5,688 nt of DNA, taken from an uncultured Verrucomicrobia subdivision 3 bacterium (GTDB taxonomy: Bacteria; Verrucomicrobiota; Verrucomicrobiae; Limisphaerales; CAMLLE01). The stretch covers positions 1 to 5,688 of the forward strand of contig CAMLLE010000234.1 of assembly GCA_946480555.1 (NCBI GenBank), written 5' to 3'. Under the pieces are notes generated by a model. That model did no database searches. It was given only the letters and a program-made list of their open reading frames with translations, and was not told the DNA's origin. This document shows, one piece after another, positions 1 to 5,169 of this stretch (within the stretch, counting starts at the first letter, position 1; the number at the start of each line of letters is the position of its first letter). Made by a program: the position numbers and the translations under genes.

Positions 1-341
1 CCATCGACCGCGAGCACGGCCTGGGCACGCGGTTGCGCCGGATTTCCGGTGTGGCAGAAGGCCGTTTTTCGAATGACGCCGAGAAGCTCGCCGGCCGTTT
101 GCTGGCTGAACTGCAGTTCAGCTCCATCGACGACGTCTTCGCCCAAGGATTGCACGATTACGTCGATGGAATTCAACTCAAGCTCAATGACATTGGAAAC
201 GCCTTGTTCAATGCCTACATCTTCCACGCATTCGCGCCATCCGGTGGTGAGGAACTGGTGCAGCAGGAGGAACAGCAGCAGCAGATGAACCTGCCGGTCG
301 CCGCGGGGATCGCGGGAGAGTCTTTCCGCTCGCCCGCCTGA
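1..341 (+). CDS. Alpha-E domain protein (DUF403), 3' end only
   Basis: The gene enters from the left edge; the first complete codon is at position 3 and the stop is TGA at 339-341, leaving about 112 residues. The segment FSSIDDVFAQGLHDYVDGI followed by QLKLNDIGNALFNAYIF matches the helical C-terminal end of alpha-E (DUF403) proteins as I recall them. The biochemical role of this family is not settled; it is commonly found beside circularly permuted ATP-grasp and transglutaminase-like genes and is thought to act in a peptide-forming or peptide-processing pathway. The transglutaminase-like gene 25 bases downstream on the same strand fits that cluster, so the two are probably co-transcribed. After the conserved part there is a tail of about 35 residues with a Gln/Glu-rich run (QQEEQQQQ), probably disordered. 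The TTG at 33 is internal, not a start. Confidence 0.85.
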   Translation, partial: IDREHGLGTRLRRISGVAEGRFSNDAEKLAGRLLAELQFSSIDDVFAQGLHDYVDGIQLKLNDIGNALFNAYIFHAFAPSGGEELVQQEEQQQQMNLPVAAGIAGESFRSPA

Positions 342-366
342 GCGCTCTTTGCTATCCAGCGCCGCG

Positions 367-1194
367 ATGCAATTTCAAATCTTTCACCGCACCGTCTATG
401 CGTACGCTTCGCCCGTGCGGGAAAGCTTCAATGAAGTCCGGCTTCAGCCCGTTTCAAACGAGCATCAAACCGTCGATGCGTTCCTGCTGAAAGTGCTGCC
501 CGCCGCGCGCCTGCGGCATTACAGCGACTTTTATTCAAACACCGTTCATCACTTCGAAATCCCGGAACCCCACACCACGCTGACGGTCGAAAGCCGGCTG
601 AAGGTCACCACACGCGGCGGCACGCAACTGCCCGCCGATGCGCGGCCCGCACCGATGCAGCGCCTGCCGGAAGTGATGCAGCACGGCCGCTGTTACGATT
701 TCCTGCAGAACAGCAAGTATGTCGAAACCACGCCCGACGTCTGGCGAATGGCGCTCGATGCCGCGAACGGAGCGGACGATGTCTGGCAAACCGCGTTGTC
801 GCTGATGCGCTCGGTTCATGGAATGCTCGCTTACGAAACGGCATCGACGCACGTTCACACTCACATGCGCGAAGTGATCGAGCAGCGTAAGGGCGTTTGC
901 CAGGATTATGCGCATGTGATGATCGGCCTTTGCCGTGCGCTGCGGATTCCGGCGCTCTACGTGAGCGGCTACCTCGCCACTCAGGCGGCCAGCGCCACCC
1001 ACGCGTGGATGGAAGTCTTCGTGCCGGGAGCTGGCTGGAAGGCCCTTGACCCCACGCACAACTGCCAGCCCGACGAAACCTACGTGAAGATCGCCGTCGG
1101 CCGCGATTATGGGGACGTCCCGCCGGTCAGCGGTGCATACAAAGGCACGACGGAACGAAAGCTTTCTGTGGACGTGAAGATCGATCCGATATGA
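367..1194 (+). CDS. Transglutaminase-like cysteine hydrolase
   Basis: This 275-residue protein has the two-part layout of bacterial transglutaminase-like proteins. An N-terminal beta-rich region begins MQFQIFHRTVYAYASPV, matching the usual HRT-Y-Y-SPV opening. The papain-like core follows, with Cys178 in RKGVCQDYAH, His212 in THAWMEVF and Asp228 in ALDPTHN, so the triad is complete. Proteins of this type are thought to be proteases or amidases rather than cross-linking enzymes; the substrate is unknown. I chose the ATG at 367 because the family motif begins right there; an in-frame TTG at 349 would add only six unconserved residues. No strong Shine-Dalgarno is visible before either. There is no signal peptide, so it is probably cytoplasmic. 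The alpha-E gene just upstream suggests a shared operon and pathway. Confidence 0.9.
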   Translation: MQFQIFHRTVYAYASPVRESFNEVRLQPVSNEHQTVDAFLLKVLPAARLRHYSDFYSNTVHHFEIPEPHTTLTVESRLKVTTRGGTQLPADARPAPMQRLPEVMQHGRCYDFLQNSKYVETTPDVWRMALDAANGADDVWQTALSLMRSVHGMLAYETASTHVHTHMREVIEQRKGVCQDYAHVMIGLCRALRIPALYVSGYLATQAASATHAWMEVFVPGAGWKALDPTHNCQPDETYVKIAVGRDYGDVPPVSGAYKGTTERKLSVDVKIDPI

Positions 1195-1216
1195 GGGCTT
1201 CGACCGGCGGCTTCAA

Positions 1217-2404
1217 TCACTGCGCCCGCGCTGCCGCGTTCTGAAACTCGCGGCGCACTTCGCTCGCATCACTGTTGGGGAAGTTGGAACGCTGCACCAT
1301 CAGGATGCAAGCAACGCCTTTCACGGGATCGATCCACGCCTGTGTTCCCCATGCGCCGCCATGGCCATAAGAGCCGGGTGAAAGCATTTCGGCGACGCCC
1401 GGATGCGGTTCCAGCAGAATGCACGTGCCGAGACCCCAGCCGTAATTTCGTCCGCGGCGGCCGTAGGTTTCATTCTGGAAAAAGCCGGTTGGCAATTCAC
1501 CCGTCTGCGACTCGGAAAGGAACCTCATTGCATCGCGGCTGAGATAACGCCGCCAGCCAAGTTTTCCATTGTTCAGCAGCATCTGGCAAAAGCGCGCGTA
1601 ATCGGGCGCGGTCGAGAAGAGGCCGCCGTTCCCTTGAGGCGGGCGATTTGTGGAACCGAAATCGTCCCGTGGCGGAACCGGATCCAGGAAACCGGTGTTG
1701 CGGTTCTTCGCATACGCGGTGGCCAGACGCGCGCGCTGGGCTTCGCTTGGATAGAACGTGGTGTCCTTCATCCCCAACGGCTTGAACAAGCGTTTCTGAA
1801 GAAATGCATCGAAGCTCATGCCGCTGACAACCTCCACGATGCGGCCAGCCGCGTTGATGCCGCTCTGCGTGTATTCCCAGCGTTCGCCGGGTTCGTATTT
1901 CATCGGCGCGGACAACCATAGCGGCACCAGATCGGCCAGCGTGCGGGCGTTTCTCGTGGCGTCGCGTGGAGCTTCTCCGAGGCCGGATGTGTGCGTGAGC
2001 AATTGGCCGATCGTAAGATTTGCGGGCTTTCCCGAAGGCGTTTTCAGATTCGCAAATTCCGGAATGTATTTCGCCACCGGCTCGGACACATGCAGCTTTC
2101 CTTCATCCTGGAGCATCAGCACCGCCACGCCAGTCACCGGCTTCGTCATCGAAGCGATCCAGAACATGTCATTCGCTTTCATCGGGCGCTTGTTCGCGAC
2201 GTCTGCAAACCCGGTCGTTCCCAGATGGAGAACCTTCTTCTTCGTCACCACCATCGTGACCGCGCCGGCAATTTCGTTGGAAGCAACCATCCGTTCCATG
2301 GCTGCGCTAACGCCTGCAATGGTTGGCGATTTCGCGACAGCAGGGAGCGTGAAAAGCAGGGCACCGACGATCGAGAATCGAAACAGCGAACGTGGAGTCT
2401 TCAT
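1217..2404 (-). CDS. Exported serine hydrolase, class C beta-lactamase/esterase family
   Basis: The 395-residue protein begins MKTPRSLFRF, followed by a hydrophobic stretch and AVA|K, a good Sec signal peptide with cleavage near residue 24, so it is probably periplasmic or secreted. The serine beta-lactamase-like fold is marked by S85-M-T-K88 (nucleophile and general base, preceded by FWIA), by Y178-T-Q-S in the YxN position, and by H348-G-G in the place of the KTG box. LLTHTSGLG, PLGMKDTTF and GNGGLFSTAPDYARF are typical of family VIII esterases, D-aminopeptidases and related enzymes. HGG in place of KTG and the family in general argue for an esterase or peptidase rather than true antibiotic resistance; the substrate cannot be read from sequence. 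The frame stays open upstream to 3013, but the signal peptide fixes the ATG at 2402-2404. It converges on the transglutaminase gene with a 22-base gap and no clear terminator hairpin. Confidence 0.9.
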   Translation of the reverse strand: MKTPRSLFRFSIVGALLFTLPAVAKSPTIAGVSAAMERMVASNEIAGAVTMVVTKKKVLHLGTTGFADVANKRPMKANDMFWIASMTKPVTGVAVLMLQDEGKLHVSEPVAKYIPEFANLKTPSGKPANLTIGQLLTHTSGLGEAPRDATRNARTLADLVPLWLSAPMKYEPGERWEYTQSGINAAGRIVEVVSGMSFDAFLQKRLFKPLGMKDTTFYPSEAQRARLATAYAKNRNTGFLDPVPPRDDFGSTNRPPQGNGGLFSTAPDYARFCQMLLNNGKLGWRRYLSRDAMRFLSESQTGELPTGFFQNETYGRRGRNYGWGLGTCILLEPHPGVAEMLSPGSYGHGGAWGTQAWIDPVKGVACILMVQRSNFPNSDASEVRREFQNAAARAQ

Positions 2405-2796
2405 GTGCAGATTCTGACGACCCAACGCTGGTTGAGGTTTCGTGATCGCAGCCATGCCACGGGCAAGGCTGCCGCTTTGTCCCATTCTCCGCATCAGATG
2501 GTGCAAACGGTGTTCTGTAAACTTCAGCCACCGCTTGGATGACATCGAGGTGCGATGGCGCCACTTCCTTGTAGAGCTGAACTCCTTGTCGTAATCGGCG
2601 TATATCGAGTTCGTCGATGCGCTGACGGGAGCTATCGGATGACAGGCAAGAAGAAGTCCGACCCAAATCATGGCACAAGTCTGGGAATGTCGTGAAGTCG
2701 GCATTACGTCCAGAGTCCTCGATTTCAATGCCCGAGAAAAATCCCATTCGATCACCTGGTCGTGGTTGGGCGCAGCTGAATTCCTGCGCAGCCGAC
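2405..2796. other. Stretch upstream of the serine hydrolase, no recognised gene
   Basis: I recognise no gene in these ~390 bases. On the minus strand the frame of the serine hydrolase is open throughout; a start at 2704 (MPTSRHSQTCAMIWV) or the ATG 11 residues later would give a signal-like segment (MIWVGLLLAC, then PVSAST) running in frame into the enzyme. A second minus frame is open from 2747. Neither resembles a family I know, and the enzyme has its own signal peptide, so this is more likely promoter or leader DNA or a decayed gene. No convincing promoter could be picked by eye. Confidence 0.4.
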
Positions 2797-2913
2797 GTAG
2801 GGCAGACTTTCCAGCCTGCCGGTTCACCGGACTTTCGAGTCCGGTGTTGGTCCGGGCGACCGACACGGCGCTGGAAAGCGCCGTCAACCGGCAGCCTGGA
2901 AAGGCTGCCCTAC
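2797..2913. repeat. REPIN-like inverted element, family C, four hairpins
   Basis: This 117-base element starts GTAGGGCAG and ends CTGCCCTAC; the outer 28 bases on each side are inverted copies with 26 matches. It folds into four hairpins: 2801-2820 (loop TTCC, one A-C mismatch), 2825-2846 (9 bp, loop TTCG), 2865-2884 (8 bp, loop GGAA) and 2890-2909 (8 bp, loop GGAA). The first two read as CTTTCCAG or CTTTCGAG at the tip and the last two as the reverse complement, CTGGAAAG. The GTAG head is the conserved tetranucleotide of REP sequences mobilised by RAYT transposases; assigning this element to such a system is an inference. Confidence 0.75.
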
Positions 2914-2936
2914 AAGAATTGAGACGCGCCCGTCGT

Positions 2937-3030
2937 GGCTTCAATTGCACCTTGTCTGTGCCGGGCAACGCTGATAGGAAACACGCCCAACGGGAACCGG
3001 GCATGGACACCACTTTTCAATACGACGTCT
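2937..3030 (+). pseudogene. TIR-domain gene start, copy 1 (leader plus 9 codons)
   Basis: A leader (TCAAT at 2941) is followed exactly 62 bases later by an ATG at 3003 that reads MDTTFQYDV. The same leader and start occur at 4273/4335 and 5376/5439, where the reading continues into a recognisable TIR domain opening (FLSHSSKDK type). Here similarity stops at about 3030, eleven bases before the GTAG repeat at 3042, so only nine codons survive. Identity to copy 3 is about 90% by eye over ~90 bases with one single-base indel. The ATG is in frame with the transposase downstream. The TIR assignment rests on the other two copies. Confidence 0.7.
2941..3002 (+). promoter_or_regulatory. Conserved 62-base leader of the TIR starts
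   Basis: The segment between TCAAT and the start codon is conserved in three places (2941-3002, 4273-4334 and 5376-5438), with lengths of 62, 62 and 63 bases. Shared blocks include CACCTTGTCTG (CATC in copy 2) and CGCTGATAGGAA (GGCTGATAGGAA in copy 2). TTGTCT resembles a -35 box, but no convincing -10 at the right distance is seen, so it may be a 5' untranslated or regulatory element, or simply part of the duplicated DNA. Confidence 0.35.
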
Positions 3031-3041
3031 GCCGCGGCCAC

Positions 3042-3163
3042 GTAGCGCAGCCGTCCCCGGCTGCGAGTTCGAGCACCGTCCTGGTGCAAGTTTGTGTTCT
3101 TCATCAAACATCTTCTGGCGGCGGGACGCCGCCGGAATTCGCAGGCGGGGACGCCTGCGCTAC
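3042..3163. repeat. REPIN-like inverted element, family A, left copy
   Basis: This 122-base unit starts GTAGCGCAG and ends CTGCGCTAC. It holds four hairpins: GCAGCCG-TCCC-CGGCTGC (3047-3064), GCACCG-TCC-TGGTGC (3073-3087, one G-T pair), GGCGGCG-GGA-CGCCGCC (3117-3133) and GCAGGCG-GGGA-CGCCTGC (3141-3158). The first two carry CGTCC at the tip on this strand and the last two carry it on the other strand, so the unit is a palindrome of two REP-like hairpins on each side of a linker containing TTCTTCATCAAAC. It lies 20 bases before the transposase start and is 114/122 identical to the right copy. Confidence 0.85.
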
Positions 3164-3182
3164 AATTGCCCGCGCTGCCGTC

Positions 3183-3956
3183 ATGCCTGACGCCGAACGG
3201 CCAAATCGTCTCGTCGCGGGATTCCACTCGCGCGGGGTGTTGCCGCACCTCAAACGCGAGGGCGGCACGTATTTCGTCACGTTTCGGCAGGCGGGCACGT
3301 TGCCGAAGGAAGTTCTGCTGCGTTTCAAACAGGAGCGCGATGCCGTTCTCGCGCAGGCTGAGGCTGCAAAACATCCGCTCGCCTGGCACGAGCAGGAGGA
3401 ATTGTTCCGCTGGTATTCGAGCCGCGTGGACAAATATCTCGATGCCGGTCGCGGCACCTGCTACCTGCGCGATCCGGCGTTGGCAAACCTTGTCGCGGGG
3501 GCGATTCAGTTCTTTGAAGGGCAGCGTTACGAACTGCGCGCGTGGGTGGTCATGCCGAACCATGCGCACGTCGTCGTGTGGCCGATGCCCGGCCATGTGT
3601 TGAGCGACATCCTGCACAGTTGGAAATCCTTCACGTCGCACGAAATCAACAAGCGGCTGACGGAGAAGGTTTCTCCCTTCTGGCAGAGCGAGTCTTACGA
3701 ACATCTCATCCGCGATGATGAGGATTTGCACCGTTGTTGCCATTACACGCTGATGAATCCGGTGAACGCGGGGTTGTGCGCCCGTCCGGAAGGTTGGAAG
3801 TGGAGCAGCGCGTATGTTGCGCCAGCCGATGTAGCGCAGCCGTCCCCGGCTGCTAGTTCAAGCACCGTCCCGGTGCAAGTTCGCGTTCTTCATCAAACAT
3901 CTTCTGGCGGCGAGACGCCGCCCGAACTCGCAGGCGGGGACGCCTGCGCTACGTGA
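3183..3956 (+). CDS. REP-associated tyrosine transposase (RAYT, Y1/IS200-like)
   Basis: The 257-residue protein opens with FHSRGVLPHLKREGGTYFVTF, typical of RAYTs. The HUH motif is H127-x-H129 in MPNHAHVVV, and Tyr172 in FWQSESYEHLIR is the likely catalytic tyrosine (the tyrosine choice is by recalled family pattern). YTLMNPVNAGL and GWKWSSAY complete the C-terminal signature. Such enzymes nick and transfer single-stranded DNA at REP hairpins. The family core ends near residue 211; residues 217-257 are translated from the flanking repeat, and the stop lies just past it. I chose ATG 3183 because similarity begins soon after it, but the frame is open further up, through the left repeat to the TIR start codon at 3003, which would give 317 residues. 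No Shine-Dalgarno is evident at 3183. The active-site motifs are intact, so it may be active. Confidence 0.88.
   Translation: MPDAERPNRLVAGFHSRGVLPHLKREGGTYFVTFRQAGTLPKEVLLRFKQERDAVLAQAEAAKHPLAWHEQEELFRWYSSRVDKYLDAGRGTCYLRDPALANLVAGAIQFFEGQRYELRAWVVMPNHAHVVVWPMPGHVLSDILHSWKSFTSHEINKRLTEKVSPFWQSESYEHLIRDDEDLHRCCHYTLMNPVNAGLCARPEGWKWSSAYVAPADVAQPSPAASSSTVPVQVRVLHQTSSGGETPPELAGGDACAT
3831..3952. repeat. REPIN-like inverted element, family A, right copy
   Basis: This is the same length and orientation as the left copy, with eight substitutions in 122 bases and no indels. The hairpins are at 3836-3853, 3862-3876, 3906-3922 and 3930-3947. Differences fall in loops and linkers or improve pairing: the G-T pair of the left copy's second hairpin is G-C here, and the third loop is AGA instead of GGA. 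The copy overlaps the 3' end of the transposase gene and supplies its last ~41 codons. Confidence 0.85.
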
Positions 3957-4030
3957 TTTTCCCTGCCGAAAGTTTCATCAGCGCCCACCACCGCCCAATC
4001 GCTCGGTGCACTCCGGAAATCCGCGCGCGA

Positions 4031-4076
4031 CATCCTTCAGGCCGGGCTATCACATCGCGGGCTTTCAGCCCTGTAG
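4031..4076. repeat. Possible further hairpin repeat (GGGCT-TTC-AGCCC)
   Basis: On the minus strand this reads CTACAGGGCTGAAAGCCC and then, after a short spacer, TAGCCCGGCCTGAAGG, two related blocks. The hairpin GGGCT-TTC-AGCCC lies at 4059-4071 and is followed by GTAG at 4073-4076. It resembles dispersed repeats I recall from Verrucomicrobia, but there is only one copy in this window. Confidence 0.4.
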
Positions 4077-4081
4077 TTTCA

Positions 4082-4111
4082 ATTCGTGTGGATTGGTGTC
4101 CATTCGTGGTC
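4082..4111. repeat. Three imperfect 10-base tandem units
   Basis: The units are ATTCGTGTGG, ATTGGTGTCC and ATTCGTGGTC, starting at 4082, 4092 and 4102. The period is one helical turn. They lie between the transposase element and the GyrB-like fragment, just past the end of that fragment. No function is known to me. Confidence 0.6.
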
Positions 4112-4121
4112 AAACCGCTTC

Positions 4122-4268
4122 TCAATCCTCCACCGGCACGACGAGGTTTTCCATGATGTAATCTTTGCGCTCGGGGGTGTTCTTGCCCATGTAGAAGGTG
4201 AGGATGCCGGAGGCTTCGGTCTTGGCGGCGTATTCGACTTTGCTGACGCGCAGAATCTCGGGCTGACC
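4122..4268 (-). pseudogene. Orphan C-terminus of a GyrB/ParE-like topoisomerase subunit
   Basis: Read on the minus strand, about 49 codons end at TGA (4122-4124). They give ILRVSKVEYAAK, then LTFYMGKNTPERKDYIMEN and LVVPVED at the end. This fits the last part of type IIA topoisomerase B subunits, where the usual pattern is F-LMG--V-pRR-FIE-NA. The rest of the gene is missing: at 4269 the homology gives way to the TIR leader, which reads on the opposite strand. The piece carries no ATPase, Toprim or start region and cannot be functional alone. An intact copy is expected elsewhere, or this came from a second, accessory topoisomerase gene. The family call is by pattern, not by alignment. Confidence 0.65.
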
Positions 4269-4463
4269 GGCTTCAATTGCATCTTGTCTGTTCCGGGCAA
4301 GGCTGATAGGAACTCACCCCGCAGGGAATCGGGTATGGCCAACACCTTTCAATACGACGTCTTCCTCTGCAACAGTTCAAATGACAAACCCGTTGTGCGG
4401 GAGATTGCAGACCGGTTCCGAAAGGATGGATTGGAGGTGTGGTGCGACGAACCGGAAATCCCT
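4269..4463 (+). pseudogene. TIR-domain gene start, copy 2 (truncated)
   Basis: The leader is followed by ATG 4335 reading MANTFQYDVFLCNSSNDK, then PVVREIADRFRKDG and LEVWCDEPEIP. This matches the first beta strand, helix A and second strand of TIR domains of the usual FLSHSSKDK...VWFDEWEI type. Box 1 has changed from SHSSKDK to CNSSNDK. The reading stops resembling TIR at 4463, where a GTAG repeat begins, so the BB loop and the helix that carries the NADase glutamate are missing. The frame stays open through the repeat into a short tail, giving a potential 86-residue chimera ending at 4595. TIR domains act in signalling and NAD-depleting immune systems; this piece should be inactive. Confidence 0.75.
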
Positions 4464-4519
4464 GTAGCGTCGGTCTGTGACCGACCGGGCGCAGGCGAGC
4501 GCTCACAGAGCGCCGCTAC
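4464..4519. repeat. REPIN-like inverted element, family B, two hairpins
   Basis: This 56-base element starts GTAGCG and ends CGCTAC. The hairpins are TCGGTC-TGT-GACCGA (4470-4484) and GCGCTC-ACA-GAGCGC (4499-4513). On opposite strands both have TC-TGT-GA at the tip, with different but fully paired stems. It interrupts the TIR fragment of copy 2. Confidence 0.75.
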
Positions 4520-4595
4520 AAAGGCGAAGATCGGTGGCCCGGACGAGCTCCGCACGGCGGTGAACCAGCTGCAGGAATTGATCTATGCCCCGTAA
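4520..4595 (+). pseudogene. 3' tail of a lost gene preceding the kinase
   Basis: After the repeat the frame continues as KAKIGGPDELRTAVNQLQELIYAP and ends at TAA 4593-4595, overlapping the kinase start (ATG 4585) by 11 bases. The overlap and the protein-like, helical composition suggest the last codons of a gene formerly translated together with the kinase, whose 5' part was replaced by the TIR fragment and repeat. I do not recognise the family, and the tail could also be chance open frame. Confidence 0.4.
4573..4576 (+). promoter_or_regulatory. Ribosome binding site of the zeta-like kinase
   Basis: AGGA lies 8 bases before the ATG at 4585, a good Shine-Dalgarno position that supports this start. 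It sits inside the tail of the preceding frame, so translation may be coupled. Confidence 0.55.
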
Positions 4596-5169
4596 GCCCA
4601 CCAACTGCTACATCATCGCCGGGCCAAACGGCGCGGGGAAAACCACCTTCGCCACGGAGTTCCTGCCGCTCTATGCCAACTGCCGCAACTTCATCAATCC
4701 CAACCTGCTGGCCCGCGCCTACTCGCCATTCGATCCCGATGCGGGCATGTTGCGCGCCGGACGTACCGTGTTGGAGCGCATCGCGGAATTCACGGCGGCG
4801 CGAAGGGATTTTGCGTTTGAGACCACGCTGTCCGGGCGCGCGTATGTGCCGCTGCTGCGCCGCGTGAAGGAAGCCGGCTTCCGGCTGCACCTCTTCTACC
4901 TCTGGATTCCCAGCCCGGAACTGGCTTTGCTCCGCATCCGCTACCGCGTGCAGAGCGGCGGGCATAATGTACCCGAACCGGACGTGCGGCGGCGCTTCGC
5001 CCGCACACTCGGCAACCTGTTCCGCCTCTACCGTTCCTTGCTCGACACGCTCCATTTTTTCGACAACTCGTCGGATACACCGCGATTGATCTTCAAGGAC
5101 GAAGCGGGTGAGATTACTGTCAACGATGGCGCGCTCTACGAACAACTGCGCCGGCAATTTGAATCATGA
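4585..5169 (+). CDS. Zeta-toxin-like P-loop kinase
   Basis: The 194-residue protein has a Walker A motif, GPNGAGKT (residues 13-20), right after strand one (CYIIA). INPNLLARAYSPFDP (37-51), FAFETTLSGRAY (76-87) and GGHNVPEPDVRRRFARTLGNLF (125-146) follow, and HFFDNS (157-162) is near the end. This is the layout of zeta-toxin/UDP-N-acetylglucosamine kinase-like proteins of the compact bacterial type. Zeta toxins phosphorylate UDP-GlcNAc and block peptidoglycan synthesis; whether this branch shares that substrate is unknown. In relatives I recall NAD or NPD followed by a hydrophobic pair at residues 38-40, the Asp being the proposed catalytic base; here it is Asn40 (AAC at 4702-4704). The start is supported by AGGA eight bases upstream. 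The next gene overlaps by ATGA, so the two are translationally coupled. Confidence 0.82.
   Translation: MPRKPTNCYIIAGPNGAGKTTFATEFLPLYANCRNFINPNLLARAYSPFDPDAGMLRAGRTVLERIAEFTAARRDFAFETTLSGRAYVPLLRRVKEAGFRLHLFYLWIPSPELALLRIRYRVQSGGHNVPEPDVRRRFARTLGNLFRLYRSLLDTLHFFDNSSDTPRLIFKDEAGEITVNDGALYEQLRRQFES

Larger units (their letters stand above)
3042..3952. mobile_element. RAYT transposase bracketed by direct REPIN-like repeats
   Basis: A REP-associated tyrosine transposase gene is flanked by two 122-base repeats in the same orientation with identical outer ends. RAYT genes are known to be flanked by REP sequences that they mobilise, and GTAG heads are characteristic. I see no obvious target-site duplication, and the flanking DNA differs on the two sides (TIR start fragment on the left, unassigned DNA then a GyrB-like fragment on the right). 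Whether the whole unit moves, or only the repeats do, cannot be told from one copy. Confidence 0.65.

Noticed and set aside
535..1059. Minus-strand open frame of 174 codons inside the transglutaminase-like gene
   Set aside because: It is antisense to an intact catalytic domain and has no family resemblance; GC-rich codon use leaves such shadows open.
1195..1216. Terminator between the two convergent genes
   Set aside because: Only 22 bases separate the stops and no hairpin with a T-run is visible there.
1403..2542. Plus-strand open frames across the serine hydrolase gene
   Set aside because: They are antisense to a gene with clear family motifs and a signal peptide, and their translations show no recognisable domain.
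2670..3002. Extended N-terminus of the transposase frame upstream of 3003
   Set aside because: The translation crosses the family C repeat and the TIR leader and shows no domain; the frame is open but there is no reason to think it is translated this far up.
3047..3064. Family A hairpin as a rho-independent terminator
   Set aside because: The stem is GC-rich but no T-run follows, and the hairpin is one of four in a repeated palindromic unit.
2910..3743. Minus-strand 277-codon frame over the transposase
   Set aside because: It is antisense to a clear RAYT with HUH motif and has no recognisable family features.
3042..3952. Direct repeats as a CRISPR array
   Set aside because: There are only two copies of 122 bases, separated by a transposase gene, each palindromic; no short regular repeats and spacers.
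4086..4334. Plus-strand start at 4086 in frame with TIR copy 2
   Set aside because: This part is antisense to the GyrB-like fragment; the repeated TIR start is at 4335, at the same leader distance as in the other copies.
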